The notes beneath the pieces are model-generated. The model searched no databases and was not told the DNA's origin. It worked only from the letters and a program-made list of their open reading frames with translations. The position numbers and the translations under genes were made by a program. This document shows positions 10,785 through 22,900 of a stretch of DNA of 64,000 nucleotides, piece after piece (the first letter of the stretch is position 1; each line of letters starts with the position of its first letter). Source of the DNA: Elephas maximus indicus (lineage: Eukaryota > Chordata > Mammalia > Proboscidea > Elephantidae); assembly GCF_024166365.1 (NCBI RefSeq), contig NC_064819.1, forward strand, positions 208,159,293-208,223,292, in the 5' to 3' direction.

Positions 10785-11240
10785 CTTAAGTAAGTTACCG
10801 TGGAGTCCCCACTCCGTTCCAGGCACAACGCTAGTGGCTGGGATATGGTGGTGAGCAAAAATGCTCCCGAAGCCCCTCACCAGTGACCTCCTAATCACCA
10901 AATCCAACACCGTCTTTGTCTTCTACCTGCTCCACCTTTCTGCTGAGAATGTAGCAGTGAACGTGAGACAAGATCCCCGTCCTCATGGAGTTTACGTTCC
11001 AGAGAGCGAGAGGTCAAATGCAAGTAAGTTTACTTTAAATTGTGGTAAGTGCTGTCGAGAAATGAAATAGGGCAATAGGATAGTGTGACTTGTTAGGGTG
11101 CAGTGTACCTCGCATGGAATAGTCAGGGAAGGCCGCTCTGAGGAAGAGACATTTGAGACTTGAGTGATGAGAAGGAAGCAGTCACATGAAAGCCTGGGAG
11201 GGAGCATCTCAGGCAGGGGTGACAGTGTCAAAGGAGAGGC
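10785..11240 (+). repeat. Ancient dispersed repeat fragment
   Basis: Order 'ttccaggcacaacgctagtg ... cctcatggagtttacgttcc ... tcagggaaggccgctctgag ... gagacttgagtgatgagaag' recurs across mammalian genomes. I do not assign a family name. Confidence 0.5.
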
Positions 11241-11717
11241 TGCATTCAGTAACTGGGACACAAAGCTGCACGTACTGGTTGCTGAGCAAGGGGGAGCTAG
11301 GCTTGTCGAACACAGTCTTTCTGAACAAGGAAAACTGCTGATTTTGTACAGGGTTTTAGGAAGCACAGAGCTGAAGGATTAGTGGACTTTTAGAAGCATT
11401 TGGGGATTGGTTGAGCTCTCACTGTGGAAGTATGGTGAACACTGTGAGGCTGTTGCTGATTGGCATGATTTAGAAGCTTGGTGGAGAAGTGAGGTTTCTG
11501 ATGTGAAGTTGTCATTGATTGGTTCTGGTTACTTGTTACTGTGGTCAAAGAACGGTCATTTCTTTTCTGGAATCTAGAGTTATGGTAGACCACCACATGG
11601 AGATGTACCACTCAGATCCACCTTCAAGAAAGTTCTAGCACAGCTGTGAGAGGTGTGGTTAGCTGGCAGTCTCCAGCTGTTACTTTCTTCAGGGTCCACC
11701 TCAGACTGTGAGATAAG

Positions 11718-11895
11718 AGAACCCTGGTGGTGTAATGGTTAAGTGCTACGGCTGCTAACCAAAAGGTCAGCAGTTCAAATCCACCAGGTGCTCCTTGGAA
11801 ACTCTATGGGGCAGTTCTGTTCTGTCTTACAGGGTTGCTATGAGTCGGAACTGACTTGACGGCAACAGGTGTGGTTTTTTTTGGTTTTTTGGGGG
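11718..11895 (+). mobile_element. AfroSINE
   Basis: Near-consensus copy: gagaaccctggtggtgtaat, gctgctaaccaaaaggtcag, ctatgagtcggaactgactt, then a T-rich tail. Confidence 0.9.
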
Positions 11896-12415
11896 GAGTA
11901 AGTACCTGGCCAATGGCTGAGCAAGGCAGTGGTAGCTGACTGCATGCTTTCTTTTGGGCACCTTCCAGCCAATGACTCAGCAGAGTGGTAGTACAAGGAT
12001 CCAACCATTTTTGCCCAACTTGGCTCTCCTCAAATAAGCAGCCTTTGCTCTGGATCTCCCAGGGGGGCTGCCAGAGACTGAGATATCTATTGCAGTCTGA
12101 CAGCTCTGCTGCCCAGTCCTGCCTTTCCTTTTTCCTTCCAGAGGTGTAACTTCACCAACACTCTTCAACTCTTAAACTCCATCTCAGTATCAAACTGGCA
12201 CAATGGGTATCAGAGTGGCCCAAGAACATAGGTGATATGACTAGACAGGTCACTTTCTGACTGGCTGGTAATGAGGCCTCCATCCCTGGTGGCTAAGTGG
12301 TGCGCAGACAGCCCCTAGTGCAAGAAGGCTGTCTAATTTTACAACTTTAGATGGAATGGCCGACTGGTGGAGGGAAATGCAGTGGTTGGTGGATGACTCA
12401 GGTGTTTCAAATGTG

Positions 12416-12435
12416 GTGTGTGTGTGTGTGTGTGT
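12416..12435. repeat. (GT)10 microsatellite
   Basis: Uninterrupted GT dinucleotide run. Confidence 0.95.
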
Positions 12436-12507
12436 ACCAGGGATGACAAAAATAAGAACGACAAAACTGAATAGTTGTTACTACATTGTATTGATGTCCT
12501 GCAAGTA

Positions 12508-12677
12508 AAAAACCAAAAACCAAACCCAACGCCGTCGAGTCGATTCCGACTCGTAGCGACCCTATAGGACAGGGTAGAACTGCCCCCATAGAGTTTCCAA
12601 GGAGGATCCGGCAGATTTGAACTGCCATCCCTTTGGTTAGCAGCCCTAGCATTTAACCACGACACCACCAGGGTTTT
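12508..12677 (-). mobile_element. AfroSINE with 9-bp target duplication
   Basis: Reverse copy (cgtcgagtcgattccgactc ... caccaccagggtttt) flanked by ctgcaagta at 12499-12507 and 12678-12686. Confidence 0.9.
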
Positions 12678-12963
12678 CTGCAAGTAGTTACTGAAAACTT
12701 GAGGCCTATTAACAAATGATTTAAAACTAACTATGAGAGTCAGACTCTCTTTTGTTTATGTGCCAAGAAGTCCTCATCTCACGCAGTAGGCAAACAGAAA
12801 AAGCTGGAGGTCAAGCACAGGATTTGATGGCAATGCTGGCTGAATGCCAAAGAATGCTCAACCAAACCAGGCTGTTATGTGATGGTCAGGGACAAACCAG
12901 GTGCTGTGATCCGATGAACATTTTTTAACGTTTATTCCGTAGGAAGTTATTACTCAAGGATAA

Positions 12964-13166
12964 GGAACCCTAGTGGCAAAACAGTTAAGCACTGGGCTGC
13001 AAAATGAAAGATTGGCAGTTTGAACCCACCCAGCGGCTCCACGGGAGAAAGATCTTATGATCTCCTTCTGTAAAGATTACAGCCTAGGAAACCCGATGGG
13101 CCAGTTCTACTCTGTCACATGGAGTTGCTATGAGTCAGAATCGACTCAATGGCACCTAACAACATT
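12964..13166 (+). mobile_element. AfroSINE long variant inside an L1 3' end
   Basis: ggaaccctagtggcaaaaca ... atgagtcagaatcgactcaa, with flanks attactcaagg and attacttaagg as a diverged target duplication. Confidence 0.8.
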
Positions 13167-13332
13167 ACTTAAGGGGGACTGAGTTTTCTGCTAAGGGGGA
13201 TGAAAAAAATTTTGAAAAGGATAGTAATGATGGTTGCATAACAAGGTGAATGGAATTAATGTCACTGAATTGTACATGTAAAAATGGTTGAAATGGCAAC
13301 TGTTTTGTTATAGTCTATAATTAAAAAAAAAA
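13167..13332 (+). repeat. L1 (L1MA/B-like) 3' end
   Basis: gatggttgcataacaaggtg then cactgaattgtacatgtaaa and atggttgaaatggcaac, ending in an A-run. This is the canonical L1M 3'UTR end. Confidence 0.75.
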
Positions 13333-13681
13333 AGCTTATTTTGTATGCTGAGTGGAGCTGCTGAAGATGGCACAGTAGTGGCAGGGAGGCCAGCTGGGAG
13401 GCGTTTACAGTAGTCTGCTCAACAGATGATGGTTTGAATCCTAGGTGGTAGCAGTGGGACTTGTGAGAAGGGATTGGATTTGTGATATATTTTGGCAGTA
13501 TGTCTGACATGACTTATGGTTTATATGTGGGGTGAAAAGAGGCCACAATGACGACCCTAGATTTGGGGCCTGAGCAACTATGTGAATGGTAGTGCCATTA
13601 ATTTGTATGGCAAAGATTTGGAGAGAAGGAGAGTTTGATTATGAGTCAATTGACTCAAAGGCAGTGGGTTAGGGTTTGGAT

Positions 13682-13861
13682 AGGAGCCCTGGTAGCACAC
13701 TAAGTACTTGGCTGCTAACCAAAAAGTTGGCGATTTGAACCCACCCAGCAGCTCCACAGGGAAAAAGACCTGGTGATGAGCTTTCATAAAGATTACAGCC
13801 AAATGGGGTCTGTCACATGGGGTTGCTCAGAAGGAACTGACTTGATGGCACCCAACAACAG
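13682..13861 (+). mobile_element. AfroSINE long variant
   Basis: ggagccctggtagcacacta, gctgctaaccaaaaagttgg, ataaagattacagccaaatg, ending gacttgatggcacccaacaa. Confidence 0.85.
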
Positions 13862-14047
13862 GGTTTGGATATCTTCAGTTTGAAACACCTCTGAGTGCAG
13901 ATTTTGAGTAGGCAGTTGGTATACTAAACTGGAGCTTGTGGAGGAAGTCAAGGCAGGAGATATCTGGGAGTTATCAGCATGTATTTATTTAATGCTATGG
14001 GACTGGATGAGGTCACCAAGGGAGACAGTATAGCTTGAGAAGTACCA

Positions 14048-14360
14048 AACCCGGTCACATCTCCTTAAAAATCTTCATTATTTCCCAATACTACAAAATA
14101 AAACCCAACTTCCTTGGTGTCATATCCCAGGCCCTCTACATTCTTGCCCCAGACAGACTTCTTTCATCTCATGTCCCACTATGTTTTTCTAGAGATAGTC
14201 TATTTAGCTACATAGCTGCCTCTGAATACTTTGCCCTGTTTGGAATGCCTTTCTTCTGCCATCTTTCTCAGCTTGGTGAAATCCACATCTATAAAGTCTT
14301 AGCTCAGGTACACTGCAGCCAATCCCTACCCCATCTCCCCACTCAGAATCACCTCTGAGC
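14048..14360 (+). repeat. L2 LINE 3' fragment
   Basis: Contains 'ccaggccctctacattcttgcc', 'tttggaatgcctttcttctgcc' and 'gctcaggtacactgcagcca', in L2 3' order. Confidence 0.6.
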
Positions 14361-14844
14361 TGGAGAGTGAGTGAAAAGTGACTCAACCACTGGGTTTGGA
14401 GGTAGACAGCCCAAGGCTGGTGCGGCCCAAGGCTGGTGACTCTAGATGTTATCAATTGGCTCGGCTCCTTTCTATTCTGTCATCCTTAACATGTGACTTC
14501 TAGCCTCACTGATGTCCCGAAGGTTGCCAGACTGCTGTTCCTCCTCCAGTCTCTCATGCATTGTAGGATGGAAGAAGAGGAAAGAAGCCACAAGCGGGGA
14601 TGACACTCATGTAAGGAAAGCAACTTTCCTGGAAATTCCCAGACTACTGTCTAAGTTTCATTGGCCAAAACTGTGTTACATGGCCCACTGACTATAGAGA
14701 GAGGCTGTGAAACATAGTGTTTTGGCTGGGTACTGTTATGGATTCAGCTGTGTGCCCCAAAAAGAGATGGTGAAGTCCTAACCCCTGGTACCTGTGAATG
14801 TGACCTAGCTTGGAAATAGGATCTCTTTGAAGAGGCTATCAGTT

Positions 14845-14881
14845 GTGGAATTAACTTGATGGCAATGGTGTTGGTTTAGTT
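14845..14881 (+). mobile_element. Extremely 5'-truncated AfroSINE within the MLT1 LTR
   Basis: Only the SINE tail is present (gtggaattaacttgatggca...), flanked by tatcagtt at 14837-14844 and 14882-14889. Confidence 0.65.
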
Positions 14882-15164
14882 TATCAGTTAACATGAAGTC
14901 ATACTGGAGTAGAGTGGGTCCTAATCCAATGAGGGGTGTCCTAATAAAACAGAAGGGATATAGAGAGACAGAAGAAAGACATCCATGTGATAAGTTATCA
15001 CAGCAAACCAAGGAATGCCTTAGGCTATCAGAAGAAAGGGTGTTCCCCTCGAGCCTTGAGAGAGAGGAAGACCCAGCTGAGTCCCTGATTTCAATCTCCT
15101 AGCTTCCAGAACTGTGAGACAATATATTTCTATTCTTATAAAGCCACCCAATTTAGGCTGAAGA

Positions 15165-15533
15165 ATTGATGCCTTTGAATTATGGTGTTGGCGAAGAATA
15201 TTGACTATACCATGGCCTGCCAGAAGAACAAACAAATCTGTCTTGGAAGAAGTATAGCCAGAATGTTTCTTAGAAGCAAGGATGGCAAGACTTCGTCTCA
15301 AGTACTTGGACATGTTATCAAGAGGGACCAGTCCCTGGAGAAGGACATCATGCTTGGTAAAGTAGAGGGTCAGTGAAAAAGAGGAAAACGCTCAGTGAGA
15401 TGGATTGACATAGCGGCTATAACAATGGGCTCAAGCATAACAACGATTGTGAGGATGGTGCAGGTCTGAGCAGTGTTTCATTCTACTGTACGTAGGGTTG
15501 CTGAGTCAGAACTGAGTCAACAGACCTAACAAG
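15165..15533 (+). mobile_element. RTE-type LINE 3' end nested in MLT1
   Basis: Contains gaagaatattgactatacca, gcaagacttcgtctcaagta, cctggagaaggacatcatgc and ctcaagcataacaacgattg, ending caacagacctaacaag. Short remnants of coding frame only. Confidence 0.75.
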
Positions 15534-17144
15534 AGGAAACTAATACAGGTACACTGCCACGCTGAACCAATTTTAGACACCCCACTGGTAAAGGAGAATG
15601 TATGTTGGGCAGGCTCCCAGCAGGGTCTGCCACATAGCTGAGTGCTCTTCCTTTACATTTAGTCTGATACTGAGAGCTGTTTTGCAGGACAGTTAATAAT
15701 TTGTGTGTCTTTTTCACTAGGTTTGAAGCTCCTTAATGGTAGCTGATGTATAATTTTCCATGTTTGGAGTCCCTCGTCCTCATCTAGCACACAGGAGGTA
15801 TTTACTAAATCACTTTTTATTTATTTATTTATTTTATTGCTAAACAACTACAGATTGCTTTAGCCATGGTTCTGTGAATAAAGATGGGCCTATGTGGAAG
15901 GCAGTTTAGAGTAGTTCATTGAAAGAAACTATATTACAGTAACTGAATAGATTATAGGAAAAAGGACTCCAGGAATCAGGTCCATGTTTTTTTGAAGGTC
16001 CCTTCTCCCCACTCCTTCCACCTCCCAAACATATTCTAATAGCCTTCAAAGTGAATTATCCTGTTTTCTCATTTAATGATTTCCTCTGCAACATAAACAA
16101 TTATTCACACGTAGGCTGAAAAACACTGAGCCAAACCAAGAAAACCACTCCAGTGCTTCACTTATCTTCCTAGGATGCCCACCACCATCTGTGGGTGTGG
16201 AATGAGATCTTGATCCAGAAGTAACTCCCTTTCCTCCTTTATCATTGTGATTTCCCCAAAATTATACCATCAGCCCCACAGAGGATTCAATTGACATTCT
16301 CCATAAATAGTAGGAAGACAGAAGTTGAGATGCTTTCCAACTGATATGCCAAATGGTCATTGGTTTCTCTCCCAACTCTTAAAAAAGGTGAAAATAATTA
16401 AGCCCTGGGACTTCTGTTTATGACTCTTTGGCATTTAAAGTCTCAGGGTGTAATGAAGGGTATCAAGTCTACCATGATAAGGTTTTTTTTTTTAATACTG
16501 TCCACTAATAGAAGTGGGCTCCCACAAAGGAATAAAATAGCAAAGCTAAAGATAGCCTATGTTTCAGGATGAGGCCAGACCCTTGTTTCCCTCTATTTTA
16601 TCCATGCCCGTGAAAAGTTCTCACTCTCTCAACATATCGCATCATGTGAACCATCAGTCAATACATGATTTGGATTTTATTCAGAAGTCCACAGGACATT
16701 GTGTAGTCCTGTTTTCCTGTTCGCCCATTTCAAGTGCACCATCCACAGTGCAGTGTTGTTCTGTCTCCTCTGTGTGTCCCCACCTCCCACAGGCACCTTC
16801 TGGTCTTTACAGCTGTTCTACTAGTATGCAGCAAAGCACTCAACAATCCTGGCCAAGAAGACATCTCTCATTCAAAATGCTCGTGACAAACAAAAAGAAA
16901 TAAGTTTCAAATATTTACTTGACAATTGTTTTATTCAAACCAAGTTTAAAATGTAGTAATTTTTTTCTTAAAGAAAGGGGAAGATATTTTATGGGATTTC
17001 ATATTCAAAAACATCCTACCGTTTTTCTAAAATTTAGAAGGTAAGATCCTTGTAGCCAATGTAGTAGACAACTGCCCCTAGTGACAAAAAGCCCTCCTGC
17101 CTTTGGCTAAATGTCAGGTATTGTTTTCTGGTTGTGTGTATGTG

Positions 17145-17166
17145 TGGGTGGGTGGGTGGGGGGGGA
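17145..17166 (+). other. G-quadruplex-type tract
   Basis: Four or more G-runs of at least three with single-T loops (gggtgggtgggtgggg...). A near-identical tract lies at 29437-29459. Confidence 0.7.
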
Positions 17167-17378
17167 GTTTGTTTTCTGAGAAGGGAAGAAGTCTTTATTC
17201 TTTAGGTTTGTTTTTGCCTCAAAGACACTTCTAAAATAAGTATTTAAAGTTTTATTATATAAAACTTATGATGACACGAGCTGTGTAGTCCAGCTTTTAG
17301 ATGATATTTTCAGACCAAAAAAGACCACAATTGACAGCTGCCTTTTATTTAGGTAAAGAGTCATGGTATTGTCATCAT

Positions 17379-17561
17379 TTAAAAAAAAAAAAAAAAAAAA
17401 AACCCACACCCAATGCTGTCGAGTCGATTCCAACTCATAGCGGCCCTGTGGGACACAGTAGAACTGCCAAATAGGGTTTCCAAGGAGCGGCTGATGGATT
17501 CGAACTGCCGACCTTTTGGTTAGCAGCCGAGCTCTTAACCACTGCGCCATCAGAGCTCCAC
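17379..17561 (-). mobile_element. AfroSINE with 9-bp target duplication
   Basis: A long A-run, then cgagtcgattccaactcata ... cactgcgccatcagagctcc, flanked by tgtcatcat at 17370-17378 and 17562-17570. May lie in the NHSL1 3'UTR if a distal poly(A) site is used. Confidence 0.9.
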
Positions 17562-17647
17562 TGTCATCATAAGTCCTTCTGAAGAAGAAAACAAGAAGTG
17601 AGGACTCTGGTTCTACTTAATAAATAAAGGAGTCTAAGTGCAGGGAG

Positions 17648-17822
17648 GAATCCCGGGGTGTCACAAAAGGGTAAGGCTGTCAGCTGCTAAATGAGAAGTA
17701 GGAGGTTCGAGTCCACCCAGAGGTGCCTCAGGTGATCTACATCCAAAAAACTATGGAGCACAGTTTTACTCTGATGCACATGCGGTTGCTATGCGTTGGT
17801 ATCGTCTGAATTGCAATGGATA
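17648..17822 (+). mobile_element. Diverged AfroSINE
   Basis: aggaggttcgagtccaccca and ggttgctatgcgttggtatc, heavily mutated. Opposite in orientation to the copy 86 bp to its left. Confidence 0.65.
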
Positions 17823-18003
17823 ACTGGATTAAGTACAGGAAAAGCTGGGATGGTGTGGGAGGGGGTCATGAGAATTTCACATTAAAATAAATACATACAT
17901 TTGAAAGTGTTGAAATTCTAACTGGAGAAGATGAAAAGGTAATTCACCAACTCCCTTTCTAAGCAATATAAAAACACACAAACCAAATGATGCAAAAAAT
18001 CTT

Positions 18004-18009
18004 TTTAAT
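18004..18009 (-). terminator. NHSL1: Candidate poly(A) signal ATTAAA for NHSL1
   Basis: ATTAAA on the - strand with a T-rich then GT-rich downstream element 10-45 nt later. It is preferred over the AATAAA at 18358-18363, which lacks a clear GT-rich element. Confidence 0.4.
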
Positions 18010-18357
18010 CTAAAAACTCATTTCCCAGGGCTCATCGATAGCCAAGCCCTGCCAATTTTTATCAAGTTTGACTAACAAGAGCTTTCCAGCATTTTCTTCA
18101 GAGTAAGATAATATATAATAGATTTTGATAAACCCTTCTAAATTAGGACATGATCCTGCAGGCAGTTAAAGGAAAAATAGCCACAACGTTTTTCTTTGGT
18201 ATAACCAAAACGATATCCAAAAGCTAGCAAATGCTGACGTTTCAAGGGAAAAGGAATTGCCAAATGGAGGTTTCAACTCGGTAAAAACAGTTGTAAAAGG
18301 AAAAGCTCCGCCCACAGTTCTGTAGTGCAAGTTTTCAGATTTCCTTTTGAAAAATAA

Positions 18358-18363
18358 TTTTAT
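18358..18363 (-). terminator. NHSL1: Candidate proximal poly(A) signal AATAAA for NHSL1
   Basis: Canonical hexamer on the NHSL1 strand about 870 nt after the stop. It may give a shorter mRNA. Downstream context is A/T-rich without a strong GT element. Confidence 0.3.
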
Positions 18364-19230
18364 TTCATAAGCAGGAAACACATTCCAACAGTGTATCACG
18401 GACTCCGCTCCCCCTCTCATCTCTTCCCCCCCTTGCATGTACACACCATCGTTGCAGTTCTCAAAGAAGGTCTCAGCTGCTACTCAGGGAGCCAATTCAT
18501 TGAAAAATTACCCACATCTCTAAAACTCGGGCTAAAAGTTGCGCGTCTGTGGCTGCATAGCAGCGGGCACCAGTTCCAGCGTTGCCATTACCACATTTGT
18601 CATTTTTACAAAAAAGAAACAAAGCCTTTTTTCCCCGGAAAAAAGTACCTGAACCAGTTAGTCAGCCCTTTCCCACCTTCTCTGTGTTAACCACACAAGC
18701 CTCACCTCTAAAGCACTCACGTGTATCTATCCATGTGTTCTGTGGAGTAAGAACCAGCCAATCTACCACAGCAGTGGTCCTCCCCCTTCTTAGGAACTCA
18801 CTAATATCCATAAGCATAATACTTACAAAGCAGTTACCACCTAGTCCTTTACTCTAGCTAGTTGAACTCTTTCTTTTCCCTATTTCTGTACATAACTGCT
18901 TCTTTAAGTGTGTGCATTTTTTTTTTAAATAAAAAGTTTTCAAAAAATGCACACACTCACATATACACACACCCAGCATTTAGCAAAAAAAAATCTTCCC
19001 CAGGAAGCACTTCCAGAAGTTAAGCTTCTACTTTCTTTTAAGCCACAGGGCAAGTGCCAAGTGAGTCTGAATACACCCTCTCTTATTCTGCTGGGCTGTC
19101 TGGCTCAGGGCCACAGCACCAAGGCTGAGGGGCTCCGGGTCCAGCCAGTGATGGGTACCTAGCAGGGCTGCCATGAGGGATGTATTGCTCCTCTCCCCCC
19201 ACACCACCCGGGAAAGTCACATTCTTGGTC

Positions 19231-19972
19231 CTAACTCTCTCCCGGTGGAGGACCTCCACACTGTCCTAATAGGTCCCTGCCGTCTGTGCTGGCCCTCCCA
19301 TCTGTGGGGCCAGCAGAAGACTTTGCCTGCGGGGAGGCGGCGGCGGTCTCTTCGCCCCGGAGCAGGCTGCCCTCGTCCATGTCGCTCCTGGCCACTCCAT
19401 CCGGCGAACCTCCCCTCGCAGCTCCCAGAGCCCGGCGAGCTCTGCTATCCACCGGCTCCACCGCCTCCCCTTCTCCCTCCGAGATGACTGTCATGGGGCT
19501 GCTGTGGATTCGATTCCGCATGCTATACCTGCTGCTGGCGGCAGAGGGCGGCGTGCGACTGCGACCGTACCTGGGACCGGAAAAGGACAAACTCCGAGGC
19601 ATCAAGCCTTCACTCCTGGCCCATTCCTCCTGGGCCCTTCTGTTCTTGCCTGGGGAACAGCTTGATGGGCTCTCGGGTGTGTCTGCACAGGGCTCCGACT
19701 TTGATCTCTGGAATCTAGGGTCTGTGTTCTTGAGCATCTCAGCCGCCGACATGCGGGCACTCGTGTCTGGCCGACTCCCCTTTTTCAGCAGCAGAGCCTT
19801 GAAGTTGTCACTGCTGGTGCTGCTCTTCCGGACACTTCTCTGAATGGATCCCACCTGCTTCGGGGAGGTCAGGCTGGGAGCAGCACCAGTGGGGGTCACT
19901 GGGGGTGAGGGAGAATGGTTTCGGGAGTGATCCTCATCCGAATCTTTACGGCCAAGGACTTTCCTTTTGGAT
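19231..19972 (-). CDS. NHSL1: NHSL1 terminal coding exon
   Basis: Acceptor aaatctcag|ATCCAAA. It encodes SKRKVLGRKDSDEDHSRNHS, then SPPVTPTGAAPSL, QRSVRKSSTSSDNFKALLLK, the MSAAEMLKNTDPRFQRSKSE block, MPRSLSFSGPRYGRSRTPP and MTVISEGEGEAVEP, ending GGPPPGES and TAG. The block layout matches the human C-terminus, where the last residues also differ most. A 185-residue open frame on the + strand over this exon is an antisense shadow. Confidence 0.95.
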
Positions 19973-22900
19973 CTGAGATTTAAAACAATCGTGAAGATGA
20001 AAGTTAAAGCCCGTCCAGCAGCCACAACCCGCTTCTCCTCCTGTATGTTATGTTCCATCACTATCAACTTAAGATTGACTTTTTTTTTTTAATATGGAAA
20101 ATTTTGAACACACACAGAAAGAGTATTCATTGTATTACTATGTAAATCCATGACCAAGTTATGATAGTCATTAATTTACGGCCTTAATTTACTTTCATCT
20201 CCACCTCCCCTGGATTATTTTGAAACAGGTCTTCAGATAGCATATTAAATGTACTTTGAATAGGACATTTCCAAAGTTTTTAACAAATGCCACTTTTCAT
20301 TTAACTCTCCTATCCTGAACTGCTATATTGAACTATTCTGAGTGAATTTCAGGGTACTGACCACCTTCTCTTCCTACTTCTACTTCTCTTGTTTGGTGCC
20401 AGCACCTGAACAGACTTAATAGATAAGCCAACTCCCAGAACATACTAAGACATGCTCCCACCTCAGGTTCTAGAACAACTTTACAGCTTTACATTCATTC
20501 TCATTCTGGAGCTTGACATAAACCAGTCTTCCTGAGCTCTTATAGGACCATATGTCAACTTCTAGAAATCGAGTTTTCCAAAAACAAGAATGAACCTTCT
20601 GCGCCAGGTCCTATTTCATGACTGACTTCAGAGAACCTTAATCTGATCAAGAAAATGTGAGGGGTGGGTAGAGCATGAGAGAGGAGGGGCCTATCAGGGA
20701 AGGTAAAATGTTTCTGTGGTTATTTCTTGTTCTCAGTTTCTAAGAAAGAACCTCCCTATTCAGTGCGATTTCTATGACTAGCAGAACAGAGAGATTAAAG
20801 CAGTCGAACCAGGTGTCTTCATTTCAACAACTCAGTGACCATGTAATTGCTTAGGTAACTGCAGGTGGGCCTTGCTTTAAGGAAACTCATACAGTGAATG
20901 AGATCAAGACTGCGGTATGTATATCTCTCTTCCTGCTGTAAAATTCTAGAATATCTGGCAAGGAAATTTGTGAGTATTTAAGAGCTGAATTCGAGCACTA
21001 TCACCTTCTAACTGTGTGATGTCGGGGAAGTTACTCATCTGTGCTGCACCTCAGTTTTCACACTTGTAAAATGGGGATGATAATACCAGCCTCATGAGTT
21101 TGTGAGGATTAAATGAGATAAAGAACACAGCATCTGTAGTCACAGAAACTTGAGTTAAACCCCACTGCTAAAGCTTCCTTGCTATGTGACCTTGGGGACA
21201 TTGAATTTTCTGATTCTGTTTGCTGTCTGGAAAAGGGGAATCACAGGATATAGCAAATAGTTTATCAGTAAAGAAGGCTGCAACAACAGTTGTAAAGTGA
21301 CAGGCACAGAGTGAGTGCTTAATAAACTTCTGAATGTCATTTAGGGAAATCTAATTTTTTCTTCCTGCCACCAGGCCAAGGCATGGATAGGTGCATGTTG
21401 GTTATCCTAGGCTCAGTACTCCCAGGGTCTTCTCCCTGCTTCCAGAAAAAGAGGAATCACTAAAGTAGAGGGAAGGGAATGGTAAGGACCCAGTGCTGAG
21501 GCTGAAGGGTGGCCAGAACTGAGGTGGTGCCAGCAATGGACTGGCCGGGCACCCTTTGAGACTGCAAAACCTGCCCTATGATCCTGTAGTTCAATGGTCC
21601 TGCTTACTAGTTGATACGAGCAGCAACTGGTATAAGTTAATGAACAAATGACCAAAAAAAAACCCAAAAACCCAGAAATAATAAAATCTCAGAATTTTAG
21701 AGCTGGAAAGGACTTTAGAAATGGTCTAGTCCGGCCACTTGGGGTTTCAGAGAAGGTTACTGAGGTCCAGAGGGTAGAGTACCACAACTTGTCAGAATGA
21801 GAACTAGCATTTAATGGAGTATCTTTCTACTTATACCACACAACTTTTACTGCTTTCTCCTCAAAAGCTGCTCTGCTCATCTTCTTTCAAGCTATTGGTT
21901 TGTGGTTTGATTTTTTTATCTGGTTTTTAAATGGTAAGGGGGCTCTGAGAGCCATAAAACAAGCCACGGCTATATTTCATCAAAGTGATGTCCTTTAGTT
22001 ATAGATTTGCAATATGCCAAGACAGGATTTTATAAGAGCACTGTTGTTTCTCAAGAGCAGCAGCCTCTTAAAAGGAGAATTAAATCTAAATACATCAATT
22101 TTACATATGTACATTACAAAAAAAGATGGCTATAAAAAGTGCTTAAACAGTTAACACTGGCTCAACAACTAATTACTTCAATAAATATAAAAACTTCACG
22201 CCTCAAATGGTGTTCTATATTTTCCATCTGGCTTTAAATCTGAAGTGAATTAATTTGCATTATAAAATTGGAAAGCTATGTTTCAATTTGGATATCCTTT
22301 ACTTAAAATAATGAGCTTAGGTGCTGAAGGACATAAAAACAAAGCTCTAAAAATCATAGACTTTGGAGGGATTTTTATTATGTTGGCTAATCAAATTAGC
22401 CAGTGAAAACCCTATGGATCACACAATGGTCCAAACCACAACCAATCATGGGAACAGCACAGGACCAGGTAGTGTTTCGATCTGTTGTGTATAGGGTCAC
22501 CATGAGTCCATGGCCAACTCCATGGTCGCTAACAACAACATAGTACCAATGCAAACACAGAAATTATCATGTATCCTTGCTCTGTCTTTGCAATCCACAC
22601 CCAAGGCCTATAGCCTTTATTTCCAAGGCAAAGAAATACAGATGGGCTGATTTCTGTATCTGCAGTAGATGTACTCTCTAGCAGGAACACCCACAAATTT
22701 TTTGGTGCCTTAAGAAGGCAGGCAAAACAAAATACAGAAGAGACCTTTGGCATATTTTTAGGAAAACCATGTAGTAACTTGGCCCCACAACTGTTGGGTT
22801 TCCTCACTGAGACCAAGTATTTAGTACACAGAGCAACCAGGCAACCCAGATCTCTTCTGCGGATTGTTGTTAAAAATGTATCTGCCTATGTACTTAGCAG

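Larger units (their letters stand above)
14734..15547 (+). mobile_element. MLT1 (MaLR) solo LTR carrying two younger inserts
   Basis: Starts tgttatggattcagctgtgt, continues cctggtacctgtgaatgtga, gggtcctaatccaatgaggg and cttccagaactgtgagacaa, and ends aggaaactaataca at 15534-15547. It is split by a 5'-truncated AfroSINE (14845-14881) and an RTE 3' end (about 15165-15533). Old solo LTR without viral genes. Confidence 0.8.
9745..17979. other. Convergent intergenic interval between HEBP2 and NHSL1
   Basis: No additional gene is recognised. It contains AfroSINEs (near 10430, 11720, 12510, 12965, 13680, 17380, 17650), L1 3'-end and L2 pieces, an MLT1 LTR with nested inserts, a GT microsatellite and a G-rich tract. 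About 15550-17140 is AT-rich unique sequence in which I see nothing else. Confidence 0.7.
17980..19230 (-). other. NHSL1: Probable NHSL1 3'UTR
   Basis: Largely repeat-free sequence downstream of the NHSL1 stop. On the - strand there is an AATAAA (18358-18363) and, further on, an ATTAAA (18004-18009). The second is followed by a T- and GT-rich tract (tttggtttgtgtgttttt), which is the better 3'-end context. Further AATAAA copies at 17344-17349, 17251-17256, 17194-17199 and 16930-16935 mean the end could be as far as about 16900, with two AfroSINEs inside the UTR. Confidence 0.45.

Noticed and set aside
19286-19843. 185-codon open frame on the + strand
   Set aside because: It is antisense to the conserved terminal exon of NHSL1 and owes its openness to that exon's composition. 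No start context, splice partner or family similarity.
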